From Pseudomonadota bacterium (lineage in GTDB: Bacteria; Pseudomonadota; Alphaproteobacteria; Sphingomonadales; Sphingomonadaceae), in the NCBI GenBank assembly GCA_023423655.1, contig JAFAFE010000006.1:620001-684000 (forward strand): a stretch of 64,000 nt of DNA, read 5' to 3'. The notes under the pieces were generated by a model that was not told where the DNA came from, ran no database searches, and saw only the letters and a program-made list of their open reading frames with translations. Positions 26,366 to 35,289 of the stretch are shown here, in pieces (position 1 is the stretch's first letter; the number at the start of each line of letters is the position of its first letter). A program made the translations under genes and the position numbers.

Positions 26366-27562
26366 TTGGCAAAAGCGGTGACAGCAAGAGCGAAGAAAAC
26401 AGCCTATATGGCGCTTGTGGCCGCCAGCGCGCTCGGCCTGTCCGCTTGTCGCCCCGCGCCCGAAAAGCCGCCGCTCGAAACCGCACAAGCCTTGTTCGAC
26501 CACCATCAATACCGCGAGGCACGGATCGAATTGGCGGACGCTTTGCAACGCGCACCCGATGATGCCCGATTATATCTGCTCAACGCGCGCGTCCATCTGG
26601 CGCTGGGCGAAGGGGCAGAGGCCGAAGCGAGCGCCCGCCGCGCGCGCGACCTTGGCACGCCGGACGAACGCGTGTCGCCGCTGCTCGCCCAAGCCTTGCT
26701 GCAACAGAAAAAGCCCGAAGCCCTGCTCGCCGAATATGGCGCGCAAGATAGTGTTGCGGCCTACCGGATGCGCGGCGCGGCCTGGCTGTTGCTGCGCGAC
26801 CCTGCCAAAGCGCAAAATGAATTTGATGGCGGGCTGGCCAAATATGCCAAGGACGCGCCGTTACTCGCGATGCGCGCACGGCTGGCGCTGCAACAGGGGC
26901 GGATTGGCGACGCGCAAAATTATGCCAAGCGCGCGGTGGCGGCTGATCCTGACTATGCCGCCGCGATGCTGGTGGCAGGGGACAGCGCCAGCGCGGCGAA
27001 GGATATGGCCGGCGCGCGTAACTATTATAGCGCGGCGCTCAAACTCCGGCCCGCCAATATTGCCGCCAAAATCGGCATGATGAAAATATTGGCGGCGCAA
27101 GGCGATGAGGATGCGCTTGCCCCCTTGCTTGATGAACTGGTCGAACAAGCCCCCGACCATCCCGATGTCATCCTGATGAAAGCGCGGCAACTGGTGGCGG
27201 ATGGCGATATGGAAGGGGCCAACCGGCTGTTGCGCGACAAATCGGCGATTATTGCCCAGCGTCCCGATATGCTGCTCGCGGCGGGCGAGATTGCTTTGCA
27301 GCAAAATTATCTCTCGCTCGCGATTGACCGGTTCGAACAGATTTTGCGGCTTACGGCAAATAATGTGACGGCCAATAATCTGACGCCCGACAATGTGAAG
27401 GTACGTTATCTGCTCGCGCGCGCCTATCTTGCTGAAGGGGATAGACAAAGTGCGCAGCGCACGCTTGCCCCGCTCGCCAATGCCAAGGATATTCCGGTGG
27501 ATTTGCGCCCGCTTCTCGCCGCGCCGCCCGCAAAAAATCCGCCGTCCGCGCCGCAACAATAA
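26366..27562 (+). CDS. TPR-repeat lipoprotein 1
   Basis: A 398-residue protein with a lipoprotein signal (ALGLSAC, lipobox Cys near residue 28) followed by at least eight degenerate tetratricopeptide repeats, for example ALFDHHQYREARIELADAL, YLLNARVHLALGEGAEAEA and NYAKRAVAADPDYAAAML, ending in a Pro-rich tail. It resembles the TPR lipoproteins (PrsT-like) that accompany PEP-CTERM/exosortase systems, though about half their usual length. A paralogue of similar length follows 88 bases later, and a PEP-CTERM protein is encoded just beyond. The TTG at 26366 is taken as start because GAGG precedes it; an ATG at 26408 would leave too short a signal peptide. Confidence 0.8.
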   Translation: MAKAVTARAKKTAYMALVAASALGLSACRPAPEKPPLETAQALFDHHQYREARIELADALQRAPDDARLYLLNARVHLALGEGAEAEASARRARDLGTPDERVSPLLAQALLQQKKPEALLAEYGAQDSVAAYRMRGAAWLLLRDPAKAQNEFDGGLAKYAKDAPLLAMRARLALQQGRIGDAQNYAKRAVAADPDYAAAMLVAGDSASAAKDMAGARNYYSAALKLRPANIAAKIGMMKILAAQGDEDALAPLLDELVEQAPDHPDVILMKARQLVADGDMEGANRLLRDKSAIIAQRPDMLLAAGEIALQQNYLSLAIDRFEQILRLTANNVTANNLTPDNVKVRYLLARAYLAEGDRQSAQRTLAPLANAKDIPVDLRPLLAAPPAKNPPSAPQQ

Positions 27563-27650
27563 TATTTTTTTCACCAATCCATGTAAAAACCGATCCATGT
27601 AAAATTGACCTTAATTGGAAATTGCCCTCACCCGCACAGGAGATAAGGAC

Positions 27651-28763
27651 ATGGATCGCCGCGCGCTCATGCTGGCCGCCGCCTGCACATTGACGTTGAT
27701 AGCCGGATGCCGGAACGCAAATCCCGAAGAAGCGATGGCCAAGGCGGTCGCCTTCCACGCTGCGCATGATTATCAATCCGCGCGCGTCGAATTGATGAAC
27801 GCGCTGCAAGCCGACCCCAAAAATGTCAAAGCCCGGCTGCTGGCTGCCGAGGTGATGATCGAATTGGGCGATGGCGTTGCGGCGGAGCGCGAAATCACGC
27901 TCGCCCGCGAAGGCGGAGCTGGTGAAGCCGAAACCCGCGCGCTCCTCGCCCGCGCTTATTTGCAGCAAATGCTGCCCGACAAGGCGCTTGACCTGCTCGG
28001 CGAAGAGGCGGACGATACCGACAGCGCGGAGATATACCGGTTGCGCGGAGAGGCTTTTGGTGCGCTCGACAAGGATGCGCAATCCGCGCAACAATTTGAA
28101 CAAGGGCTGGCCGCTTTCCCGCAAGACCCGCGCTTGCTGGTGAGTATGGCACGGTTGCGCCATTCCGAACACGCTTTGGATGAGGCCGCAACGTTGGCGG
28201 CCAAGGCGGCAGAGATCGCGCCCGCATTACTCGACGTGCAGATGATGAACGCCGATGTTGCGCTCGCCAATGGGGATTTGACCAAGGCGCAGATCTGGTT
28301 CGACAAGGCGATTGCAGCCTATCCGCTCGACCTTCCCGCCAAGCTGGGCAAGGCGACTGTGTTGTGGGAGCGCAATGACCGCAAGGGCGCGCTCGCCATT
28401 GCCGCCGAGGTGCTGAAGAAAGACCCGAAAAGTCCGGTTGCGATCATGATGAAGGCGACCGACCTTGCCGATGCGGGCAAGGAGGAGGAGGCGCTCGCGC
28501 TGATGCGCACGACCATCCCCTTCTTTGAAAATGACCCGACCAGCTTGCGTATCAAGGGCGATCTGGAATTTCGCAAAGGCTTTTATGCCACCGCCGCGCG
28601 CCATTACCGGCAGGCGGTGAACCAGCGGCCCGACGCGCCGGAGCTGCGCTACAAGCTGGCCAGCGCGCTGGTCAAGGATGGCGACACCGATGGCGCACGC
28701 ACGGTCCTCGTCCCCGTTGCGGCGCGCGACGATATTCCGGAGGTGCTCCAGCCTTTGCTGTGA
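27651..28763 (+). CDS. TPR-repeat lipoprotein 2
   Basis: A 370-residue paralogue of the preceding protein. The lipoprotein signal is TLTLIAGC (Cys near residue 17) and the rest is tetratricopeptide repeats, such as FHAAHDYQSARVELMNAL, ARAYLQQMLPDKALDLL and FRKGFYATAARHYRQAV. The start at 27651 has a clear AGGAGATAAGG site upstream. The two lipoproteins end similarly (LAPLANAKDIPVDLRPLL against LVPVAARDDIPEVLQPLL), which supports duplication. Likely role: an envelope scaffold for polysaccharide or PEP-CTERM protein export; this is inferred from family resemblance and the PEP-CTERM gene that follows. A strong terminator ends the unit. Confidence 0.82.
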   Translation: MDRRALMLAAACTLTLIAGCRNANPEEAMAKAVAFHAAHDYQSARVELMNALQADPKNVKARLLAAEVMIELGDGVAAEREITLAREGGAGEAETRALLARAYLQQMLPDKALDLLGEEADDTDSAEIYRLRGEAFGALDKDAQSAQQFEQGLAAFPQDPRLLVSMARLRHSEHALDEAATLAAKAAEIAPALLDVQMMNADVALANGDLTKAQIWFDKAIAAYPLDLPAKLGKATVLWERNDRKGALAIAAEVLKKDPKSPVAIMMKATDLADAGKEEEALALMRTTIPFFENDPTSLRIKGDLEFRKGFYATAARHYRQAVNQRPDAPELRYKLASALVKDGDTDGARTVLVPVAARDDIPEVLQPLL

Positions 28764-28804
28764 CCGCCCTGACGCCTCAAGACCGCCTATAAGTTATAGA
28801 CACA

Positions 28805-28834
28805 AAAAAGGCCGCGGCCCCCAGCGGCCTTTTT
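28805..28834. terminator. Bidirectional intrinsic terminator
   Basis: AAAAAAGGCCGC pairs with GCGGCCTTTTT around an eight-base loop. The A run and T run allow it to stop transcription of both the TPR lipoprotein gene (plus strand) and the PEP-CTERM gene (minus strand). Confidence 0.85.
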
Positions 28835-28898
28835 CTTCGGGTAGCGCAGGGCTGGTCAGCCCCTGTCGCCTTATTCCCCATTGCCTAATCCGGAACGA

Positions 28899-29309
28899 TT
28901 AGCCGTTATGACGGCGGCGACGGCGCGCGACGCCGATTGCAGCCGCCCCGGCAGCGAATAACGCGAACAGGCCGGGTTCGGGAACCTGCGTACCGCCGGT
29001 GCTGGTCGTGGTTCCGCCGCTGGTGGTGGTGCCGCCCGTAGTCGTGCCGCCGGTCGTTGTGCCACCGGTGCTGGTCGTGGTGCCACCGGTCGTGGTGCCG
29101 CCCGTCGTCGTGCCACCCGTGGTGGTGCCGCCGCTCGAACCGCCGCTGGTGCTGGAACCGCAATTATTGCTCCAGCAGTGGCCGCAATTATAATAATGTT
29201 TGTGGCCCTTTTTGCCGCCGAAATAGGATTCGTAAAACGAACCGGTGGCGTTTGCACTGGTGCCGGTAAAGGCGAGGGCCGCGATTGCGACCAAAGCGAG
29301 CTTTTTCAT
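28899..29309 (-). CDS. PEP-CTERM surface protein with Gly-Thr repeats
   Basis: A 136-residue secreted protein. The signal peptide MKKLALVAIAALAFTGTSANA is followed by a short Tyr/His/Cys-rich segment (YYNCGHCWSNNCG), about ten copies of a Gly-Gly-Thr-Thr-Thr unit, and a PEP-CTERM sorting signal (VPEP, then a hydrophobic helix and an RRRRR tail). Such proteins are processed by an exosortase at the inner membrane and are commonly linked to exopolysaccharide. No exosortase gene lies in this window, so the enzyme must be encoded elsewhere. The ATG at 29309 starts the signal peptide. The Thr-rich unit is a likely glycosylation region. Confidence 0.85.
   Translation of the reverse strand: MKKLALVAIAALAFTGTSANATGSFYESYFGGKKGHKHYYNCGHCWSNNCGSSTSGGSSGGTTTGGTTTGGTTTGGTTTSTGGTTTGGTTTGGTTTSGGTTTSTGGTQVPEPGLFALFAAGAAAIGVARRRRRHNG
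28998..29146 (-). repeat. 15-base tandem repeat coding for Gly-Gly-Thr-Thr-Thr
   Basis: A minisatellite inside the PEP-CTERM gene. Units of 15 bases encode GGTTT with interruptions (STGG, SGG); third codon positions vary between copies, so the array is old enough to have drifted but could still change length by slippage or recombination. Confidence 0.8.
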
Positions 29310-29674
29310 AAAATTCTCCAACGTGACGAAACAAAAAATTTGTAAATTATGCACGTCAACAAAAAGCAAACACCGTGCCAACCGCAGTTATCCGCCACTT
29401 TCGCTGGTTAACGATACTATCATCTGTAAAGAATCCTGACGCTTTTGCCCTTCGATTTTACATTAACAACGATGCCGCACACGCAATGGTGAACCGGCTT
29501 GGAAAGGCGCTTTTACGGGGCTCGCTTTATCTTTCAACGAGATGCGACTCGGCAGAAATTAAGCATTGACGAAAAATTAACCTTTCACGTTCATAAGTTT
29601 CATGGTTAATAGTTCTGCGCCCCACGCGAATAGGTGTATCGGGGTGCGACGGGGGTAATTTTAAGGGGTATCAT
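29310..29674. promoter_or_regulatory. Divergent control region between the PEP-CTERM gene and ctrA
   Basis: No gene is seen. The stretch is A+T-rich and holds several TTAA half-sites (29407 area, 29559-29562, 29577-29580, 29606-29609), which resemble halves of the CtrA box TTAA-N7-TTAA, but no full box at the right spacing. Two GANTC words (29431-29435, 29546-29550) are possible CcrM methylation sites. In related bacteria ctrA is autoregulated and methylation-sensitive; here that is only a suggestion. Confidence 0.45.
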
Positions 29675-30391
29675 ATGCGCGTTTTGCTGATCGAAGACGA
29701 GCCGACAACCGCGAAAGCCATCGAACTGATGCTGTCGACGGAAGGCTTTAACGTCTATACGACCGATCTGGGCGAAGAGGGCCTCGATCTGGGCAAACTT
29801 TATGATTATGATATCATTCTGCTCGATCTCAACCTGCCCGATATGCATGGTTATGATGTGCTGAAAAAGCTGCGTAACGCCAAGGTGCAGACGCCGGTGC
29901 TCATCCTGTCGGGCATTTCGGAAATGGACAGCAAGGTGCGCTCGTTCGGCTTTGGTGCCGATGATTATGTGACCAAGCCTTTCCATCGCGACGAGCTGGT
30001 TGCGCGCATCCATGCCGTGGTACGCCGCTCCAAGGGCCATTCGCAAAGCGTCATCCGCACCGGCAAGCTTGCGGTTAATCTGGATGCCAAGACGGTGGAG
30101 GTTGACGGCAACCGCGTCCATCTGACCGGCAAGGAATATCAGATGCTGGAACTGCTCTCGCTGCGCAAGGGCACGACGCTCACCAAGGAAATGTTCCTGA
30201 ACCATCTTTATGGCGGGATGGACGAGCCGGAACTCAAGATTATCGACGTTTTCGTCTGCAAGCTGCGCAAGAAACTCGCGCTCGCCTGTGGCGGGGAAAA
30301 TTATATCGAAACCGTGTGGGGCCGCGGCTATGTGCTGCGCGACATGGATGACGAAACGGCAGGCAGCCCGATCGCTGCCGAAGTCGCCTGA
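29675..30391 (+). CDS. ctrA: Cell-cycle response regulator CtrA
   Basis: A 238-residue OmpR-family response regulator. The receiver domain has the acidic pair in LLIEDEP, the phosphoacceptor Asp51 in LLDLNLPD and the conserved Lys in YVTKPFHRDELVAR. The C-terminal winged helix includes HLTGKEYQMLELLSLRKGTTLTKE, split across the recognition region, and VWGRGYVLRD. The sequence closely follows alphaproteobacterial CtrA, the master regulator of the cell cycle, motility and DNA replication genes. It is transcribed alone and ends at a strong terminator. Confidence 0.96.
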   Translation: MRVLLIEDEPTTAKAIELMLSTEGFNVYTTDLGEEGLDLGKLYDYDIILLDLNLPDMHGYDVLKKLRNAKVQTPVLILSGISEMDSKVRSFGFGADDYVTKPFHRDELVARIHAVVRRSKGHSQSVIRTGKLAVNLDAKTVEVDGNRVHLTGKEYQMLELLSLRKGTTLTKEMFLNHLYGGMDEPELKIIDVFVCKLRKKLALACGGENYIETVWGRGYVLRDMDDETAGSPIAAEVA

Positions 30392-30425
30392 TACCGACCT
30401 TCACTTACCCGAAGAGAAAAAGCCG

Positions 30426-30464
30426 AAAAAAGGAGCGGGAGGGCAACCTTCCGCTCCTTTTTTT
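30426..30464. terminator. Intrinsic terminator after ctrA
   Basis: AAAAAAGGAGCGG pairs with CCGCTCCTTTTTTT around a short loop, with further pairing of GAGG/CCTT at the top. It ends ctrA and, having an A run, probably also the convergent M20 peptidase gene. Confidence 0.85.
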
Positions 30465-30506
30465 ATATGCGCTTTTATGGGCGCGCCATTCATATGCGCC
30501 GCCTGT

Positions 30507-31934
30507 CTATTGCGACAAATCGGTGAACAGCGACAGATAATAAGTGATGGCAGGCGCAATGTTAGCGACCGGCACCCGTTCGTTGAGGCCGTGGCTGAAA
30601 TCATCGCTATCCTTCATGAATAGAGGACTTGCGCCATAGCTGGGGACGCCCAGCGCGCGATACCACATACTGTCGCTCGCCCCCGATGCCATGCTTGGAA
30701 AGACGGGCAGCTTGGGGTGGATTTTATGCATCGCTTTCGTCACCGCCGCGACGAAATCCGCCCGCACCGGGGAGGCAGGCGAAGCAGTCGAACCTTCACT
30801 CACATCCTTGAAACGGATAGCAGGGTCTGCCGCTACCCGCTGTAACTCGGCCATAATGTCGGCGGGCTTATGCCCCGGAAAGATGCGGCAGTTAATATTG
30901 GCCGTCGCGCGTTGCGGCAGCGCGTTGAGCGCATGGCCGCCATTCATCATCGTCGTCACACAGGTTGTGCCGATCTTACCGACCATCGCCGGATTATCCG
31001 CCAAGGTCGCAACCGCCCCGGCATCTGCCGGATTGGCGGCAAAGCGGCGCATCGCGGCGGCTATCTCCTTATCTTCATAATGGGAGGCCGCATCGAAATA
31101 GCTGCGGCTGATGTCATTAAGTTCGGGCGTGAAGCGATAGGCGCCGATTTTGACCAACGCCGCCGAAAGCTGGTTGATCGCATTGATTTTGCGCGGGGCG
31201 GAGGAATGGCCGCCCGGATTGGTCACGCTCAATTCGAAATCGGCATAGGTTTTTTCCGCGCCCTGCCAGGTGAAGTAACGCGCTTTGCCGCTCGCTTCAT
31301 CGACCGATCCGCCACCGCCGTCGATATTCAGCACCAGCTCCGCATTTTTGAACCGCTCGGCGATAATCTGGCTAGTTTTCATGGTGGTTTCCTCATCCCC
31401 CGAAAATTGGAGGATGATGTCGCGGCGCGGGGTATAGCCCTGCCGCTTCATTTCGATGAGCGTCGCGATTGCCAGCGCTGCGTCCAGCTTCATGTCACTC
31501 GCGCCGCGCCCGTATAGATAGCCATTTTCGACTATCGGCGTGAACGGATCGCGCGCCCAGTCGCTCGGCTTGGCTTCGACCACATCCATATGGCCGGAAA
31601 TGACGAGCGGTTTGGCCGTCGCCGCCTTGCCGCGCCAGCGCGCGATGAAATAAGCGGTATCGTCAAGCGGGTGGATTTCTATATCCGTCGCCGCAAAGCC
31701 CCCTTTGACCAGCGCCTCTTTGAACAAAGCCGCCACTTTTGCAGTCTCATTGCCCGGCCCCGCGACCGAACGCAGCGCAATCGACTGTTTGGCAAGTTCC
31801 AAGGCCTGCGCCTCGGCGACCGGATGGCTTTGGTCCTTATTTTGGCTCTGGCTCTGACTTTGGTTTTGCGCGCCCACCGGAGGTGCCGCGCACAGCATCA
31901 TCCCCGCCAGCATCCAGCCTGTCTTACGCCGCAT
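30507..31934 (-). CDS. M20 family metallopeptidase (secreted)
   Basis: A 475-residue zinc peptidase of the M20/M25/M40 family. A signal peptide (MRRKTGWMLAGMMLCAAP, cleavage near VGA|QNQ) and a Gln/Ser-rich linker precede the catalytic domain. Metal-binding motifs are SGHMDVVEA, GRGASDMK and FSGDEET (catalytic Glu), with a late GLNERVP region near the C-terminus. The lid-domain signature NPGGHSSAP is present. It probably trims peptides or amide-linked amino acids in the periplasm. The ATG at 31934 is preceded by GGGAGG. It is divergent from msrC and convergent with ctrA. Confidence 0.9.
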   Translation of the reverse strand: MRRKTGWMLAGMMLCAAPPVGAQNQSQSQSQNKDQSHPVAEAQALELAKQSIALRSVAGPGNETAKVAALFKEALVKGGFAATDIEIHPLDDTAYFIARWRGKAATAKPLVISGHMDVVEAKPSDWARDPFTPIVENGYLYGRGASDMKLDAALAIATLIEMKRQGYTPRRDIILQFSGDEETTMKTSQIIAERFKNAELVLNIDGGGGSVDEASGKARYFTWQGAEKTYADFELSVTNPGGHSSAPRKINAINQLSAALVKIGAYRFTPELNDISRSYFDAASHYEDKEIAAAMRRFAANPADAGAVATLADNPAMVGKIGTTCVTTMMNGGHALNALPQRATANINCRIFPGHKPADIMAELQRVAADPAIRFKDVSEGSTASPASPVRADFVAAVTKAMHKIHPKLPVFPSMASGASDSMWYRALGVPSYGASPLFMKDSDDFSHGLNERVPVANIAPAITYYLSLFTDLSQ

Positions 31935-32045
31935 ATCATCCTCCCTTTTATGTCCGGACGCGACGCTCCACCAGCAAAGCAAAACTGTCAACCATGACAT
32001 TTATGCCCTCTTGGGGGCGCGCGGCTTATGGCGTAAGAAAAGCGT

Positions 32046-32537
32046 ATGTATGATTTTGCCCTCGCCGCCGTCGATACCCCGACCCTCTACCGCGATCTTG
32101 CCGATGCCGCCGACGCCGTAACCCAAGGCGAGCCGGACGGCATTGCCAATATGGCCAATGTTGCAGCCTTGGTGTGGCAGGCTCTGCCCGACCTCAACTG
32201 GGCCGGTTTTTACCGCATGGACACGGCGGGCAAGACATTGGTACTGGGGCCGTTCCAGGGCAAGGCCGCCTGCATCCGCATCCCCTTGGACAAGGGCGTG
32301 TGCGGCGCGGCAGCGGCAAGCGGCGCGGTGCAACTGGTCGCCGATGTCCATGCCTTCCCCGGTCATATCGCCTGCGATGCGGCAAGCCGGTCCGAACTGG
32401 TGGTCCCCGTTATCCATGACGGCAAAGTCATCGCTGTGCTGGATCTCGACAGCCCGACTCCGGGGCGGTTCAGTGCGGAAGATGCAGAAGGCTGCACCGC
32501 ATTATGCGCGCGCATCGCGGACCGCCTAACCGCCTGA
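32046..32537 (+). CDS. msrC: Free methionine-(R)-sulfoxide reductase (GAF domain)
   Basis: A 163-residue single GAF-domain protein. The three conserved cysteines of the fRMsr family are at 76, 86 and 110 (AACIRIP, GVCGAA, HIACDAASRSE), with GFYRMD and LDLDSP typical of the fold. The enzyme reduces free L-methionine-(R)-sulfoxide in the cytoplasm, repairing oxidised methionine, with thioredoxin as the usual reductant. It stands alone, divergent from the M20 peptidase gene. Confidence 0.92.
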   Translation: MYDFALAAVDTPTLYRDLADAADAVTQGEPDGIANMANVAALVWQALPDLNWAGFYRMDTAGKTLVLGPFQGKAACIRIPLDKGVCGAAAASGAVQLVADVHAFPGHIACDAASRSELVVPVIHDGKVIAVLDLDSPTPGRFSAEDAEGCTALCARIADRLTA

Positions 32538-32804
32538 AAGCTTTTACATCCACGCTTGACGCCTGTGCTTGTCGGCGCCGGTTTCCGCTCCCGCAGGACA
32601 GGATTTCCCACACATTCCGCGCATAATTTAGCCTTTTCGTCCTTAACGGAAAAGGTAAATTTTTCATGGCTTTACACTGACCCGAAAAGAGACATTTGGC
32701 TCCTTTTCATGGGGTCGCCATAGCCGATAAAATTTGCTAATAATTTGTTAACCATTGCGCTGGGCCCGCAATTTTCCGTGTGGTCGGCCAGAGAGGAGTT
32801 AACC

Positions 32805-33707
32805 ATGCGAACTTTGTTGCTGCTAGGTGTTGCAGCCGTTGCGGCCCTGTCGAGCCAGCCCGCCAAATCGGCAATAACAGGCCTTGGCGACTCGGACGCG
32901 GCCCATGCTGCTCCCCTCTCAAGCCCGCTTGCAAATCCTCTGGCAAGCCCCGCCGCTTATACCCCGCAATCGGGCACCGATTACACCCCGCCCGCCTATC
33001 GCGGCGATACCGATCGCGGCTCCCCTTATCGCGACTCCCCCTATCGCGGTGATGCCGGTTTTGATTATAGCTATTCGGAAAGCTATGAAGGCGATGGCTA
33101 TGCGCCGCCGCCCTATCCGCAAGATTATGACCCCAACCGCAGCTACCGCTATGACCGGCGCTATAGCGATGCCGAAATGGCGCGGATGTGCCGCAGCGAT
33201 GACGGCGTGGGCGGCGCGGCGATTGGCGGCGTTGCAGGCGCGGTTGTGGGCAATCGCGTTGCGGGACGCGGCAACCGCACCGCAGGCACGATCATCGGCG
33301 CTGGCGTCGGCGCGGTCGCAGGCGCGCTCGCGGACAAGGAAGAAGACCGCCAACGCTGCCGCGAATATCAGCGGCGCGTTGCGTATGAGCGCGAATATCG
33401 CGACTATTATGACCGCTATTATCGCGACCAGAATGGCGGAAATAGCTATTATGGGAATGGCTATGGCAATGGCTATTACGGCAATGGTTATGGCTATTAT
33501 GAAGGCAGCAGTTATGCCGCGCCCGAAACCGTGGTGCGGACCGAATATGTGCCTTACACCACCACGGTCACCACGACCGAAACCAGCTATGATTATAGCT
33601 ATCCGCAAGCCCGCACCAGCCGCGTGCTGGGCAAGAAGCGCGTGCGCGCCAAGCGGCCTGCGGTCAAGCGTCCGGCGGTCAAACGCCCCGCTTGCATCTG
33701 CAAATAA
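32805..33707 (+). CDS. Glycine-zipper 2TM domain protein, Tyr-rich
   Basis: A 300-residue envelope protein. A signal peptide (MRTLLLLGVAAVAALSS) leads into a Pro/Tyr/Asp-rich region with near repeats (YRGDTDRGSPYRDSPYRGD). A glycine-zipper block at about residues 138-181 (GGAAIGGVAGAVVGNRVAG ... GAGVGAVAGALADK) could pack in a membrane. It is followed by a Tyr/Asn/Gly-rich stretch (YYGNGYGNGYYGNGYGYYEG) and a basic Lys/Arg tail with a repeated RPAVK unit. Similar proteins are annotated in sphingomonads as outer-membrane lipoprotein-like or 17 kDa-antigen-like. The ATG at 32805 follows GAGAGGAG. The function is unknown. Confidence 0.8.
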   Translation: MRTLLLLGVAAVAALSSQPAKSAITGLGDSDAAHAAPLSSPLANPLASPAAYTPQSGTDYTPPAYRGDTDRGSPYRDSPYRGDAGFDYSYSESYEGDGYAPPPYPQDYDPNRSYRYDRRYSDAEMARMCRSDDGVGGAAIGGVAGAVVGNRVAGRGNRTAGTIIGAGVGAVAGALADKEEDRQRCREYQRRVAYEREYRDYYDRYYRDQNGGNSYYGNGYGNGYYGNGYGYYEGSSYAAPETVVRTEYVPYTTTVTTTETSYDYSYPQARTSRVLGKKRVRAKRPAVKRPAVKRPACICK

Positions 33708-33842
33708 TAAAGGATAGCATCCGTAAAAATATATAGTTTGGGAGGGGAGACCCGGAAGGCCGCATCATGGGAAACCATGGTGCGGTTTTCTTATATGCGG
33801 GGTGCGGCACGGTGGTAAGGCGGTCAGGTAAACTTCTGAAAA
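33708..33842. other. Spacer after the glycine-zipper gene
   Basis: First part of a 424-base gene-free stretch that runs to 34131. It holds a weak palindromic segment (GGAAGGCCGCATCATGGGAAACCATGGTGCGG region) that may end the upstream transcript. The rest of the stretch is the family B repeat and a short leader to the HTH gene. Confidence 0.4.
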
Positions 33843-34040
33843 TCCTCCCCTCTAGAGGGGAGGAGGCGCGACCGAAGGTCGTGACGGAGGGGTGACAGCC
33901 TCCCGATAGCACAAGATATTTCCTGCTAAAGCGCGCTTCTTTTCTATAGCGGCAGCCCGCGACAACCCGCCCCACCCGACAACACGCCACCCCTTGCAAC
34001 ATTTGCTAAGCAAATGCCATTTCCCCTGACAAGAGGAGGA
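33843..34040. repeat. MITE-like inverted repeat (family B, copy 1)
   Basis: The left arm starts TCCTCCCCTCTAGAGGGGAGG and continues GCGCGACCGAAGGTCGTGACGG; the right arm has CACCCCTTGCAACATTTGC, TAAGCAAATGCCAT and a closing AAGAGGAGGA. Each arm contains its own small hairpins. The central ~90 bases differ from copy 2 at 35173-35297. Non-coding mobile or formerly mobile DNA is the best reading; no transposase is present. Confidence 0.75.
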
Positions 34041-34131
34041 ATTTAAGTCCGGTTCTCCGTTAGATACCCCGCATTTTCTACAAAGATTTTCCGCTTTCCT
34101 ACAAGCGTACGTCACCGTCAATTTCGGCCTC

Positions 34132-35289
34132 ATGACCCGGAACAGCCCTGATTCGCCCTACCCTAATTCGCTCGGCCCCGATTCCCCCGGCCACGATTCG
34201 CCCGGCCCCGAAGCCGCTCTGTTCGCGTCGTTGCGGCCCCGCCGCCAGCGCCGCGACGGATGGACCGTCACACGGCGCGCGGCTTTTCTCGATGCGCTCG
34301 GCCATAGCGGGTCCTTCAAGGATGCCGCCGAACAGGTCGGCATCAGCCGGATGAGTGTGTGGCGGCTGCGGGTCGAAGACCCCGACTTTGACGCGGCATG
34401 CAAAGCACGTCAGCGCGAAGGCGTGATGCTGCTGCGCGACATCGCCCATGCCCGCGCACGGCAAGGCCTTGCCCGCCCGATATTCGACGCGCACGGCACA
34501 CAGGTCGGCACCCATGTCCGGCTTGATTGCACGATGCTGATGTTCCTGCTCACCCGCTATGACATGGAGATTGCCGCGCCGCCGCGCGGGCCGAAAAATA
34601 TCTGCCCCGCCCCGCCGCCCAAGCGCGCCATGCCGCACAGCGAACGGACCTTGCGCGCCATCCTCGCCGCGCGCCACCGCGAACAGGCCGCGCATATTAT
34701 GGATGAAATAGAAGAAAGGCTCGACGCGCTCGACATTGCCGATCTTTACGGCACGCCCGATGTGGAATTGCCACGCGCACGGGCGGCGGCGAACGAGAGA
34801 GCAGAGGCGGGGCCGGATGCGCCGCCACAATCTGCGCCCAGCCCTCAGCCGCAACCAGAGCCGGACTTCGCCCCCGAACGGAGCGCGGAAATGGACATAG
34901 AGCCAAGGCCCGCGCACTACCATGCCCCTCAAGTCAACCGTGCCCATGCGGCCAGCCTTCTCGCACCTGTCGCGCCTATCCTTGCGCTGCCCGCGCCCCC
35001 TGCCCCCGCTATCCCATGCGCCCTCTTCGCGCCAAAGGTTACATACCCCCTTAACTTTAACGATGGCAGGGACAGGGGTGCGGAACCGGAGAATGGAACG
35101 CACTCCAAAATCCTCTCCCGACAAGGCCGACCCCCACCTGACAAAGATAAATCCTCATGGAACAAAGACAAATCCTCCCCTGCAAGGGGAGGTGGCGCGA
35201 CCGAAGGTCGTGACGGAGGGGTGTCAAGCTATCGAGAGGGCAACACCCCTCGCGTCATTTGCTCACGCAAATGCCACCTCCCCTTTTGA
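34132..35289 (+). CDS. Helix-turn-helix protein, terminase-small-subunit-like, repeat-extended C-terminus
   Basis: A 385-codon frame. After a low-complexity Ser/Pro/Asp leader, residues ~44-95 form a helix-turn-helix (RRAAFLDALGHSG, FKDAAEQVGISRMSVWRLR) similar to phage terminase small subunits and to small sphingomonad DNA-binding proteins. A middle helical region (ERTLRAILAARHREQAAHIMDEIEERL) is followed by a Pro-rich tail. About the last 40 residues are encoded inside the family B repeat (35173-35297), so the original stop codon was probably lost when the element inserted; the tail is unlikely to be functional. The true N-terminus is also unsure. Binding to DNA is likely; the target is unknown. 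Confidence 0.6.
   Translation: MTRNSPDSPYPNSLGPDSPGHDSPGPEAALFASLRPRRQRRDGWTVTRRAAFLDALGHSGSFKDAAEQVGISRMSVWRLRVEDPDFDAACKARQREGVMLLRDIAHARARQGLARPIFDAHGTQVGTHVRLDCTMLMFLLTRYDMEIAAPPRGPKNICPAPPPKRAMPHSERTLRAILAARHREQAAHIMDEIEERLDALDIADLYGTPDVELPRARAAANERAEAGPDAPPQSAPSPQPQPEPDFAPERSAEMDIEPRPAHYHAPQVNRAHAASLLAPVAPILALPAPPAPAIPCALFAPKVTYPLNFNDGRDRGAEPENGTHSKILSRQGRPPPDKDKSSWNKDKSSPARGGGATEGRDGGVSSYREGNTPRVICSRKCHLPF

Noticed and set aside
28998..29146. Tandem repeats as a CRISPR array
   Set aside because: The units are 15 bases with no unique spacers and encode Gly-Thr repeats in frame within the PEP-CTERM protein.
29550..29615. Full CtrA boxes (TTAA-N7-TTAA) upstream of ctrA
   Set aside because: Several TTAA half-sites occur, but none at the seven-base spacing.
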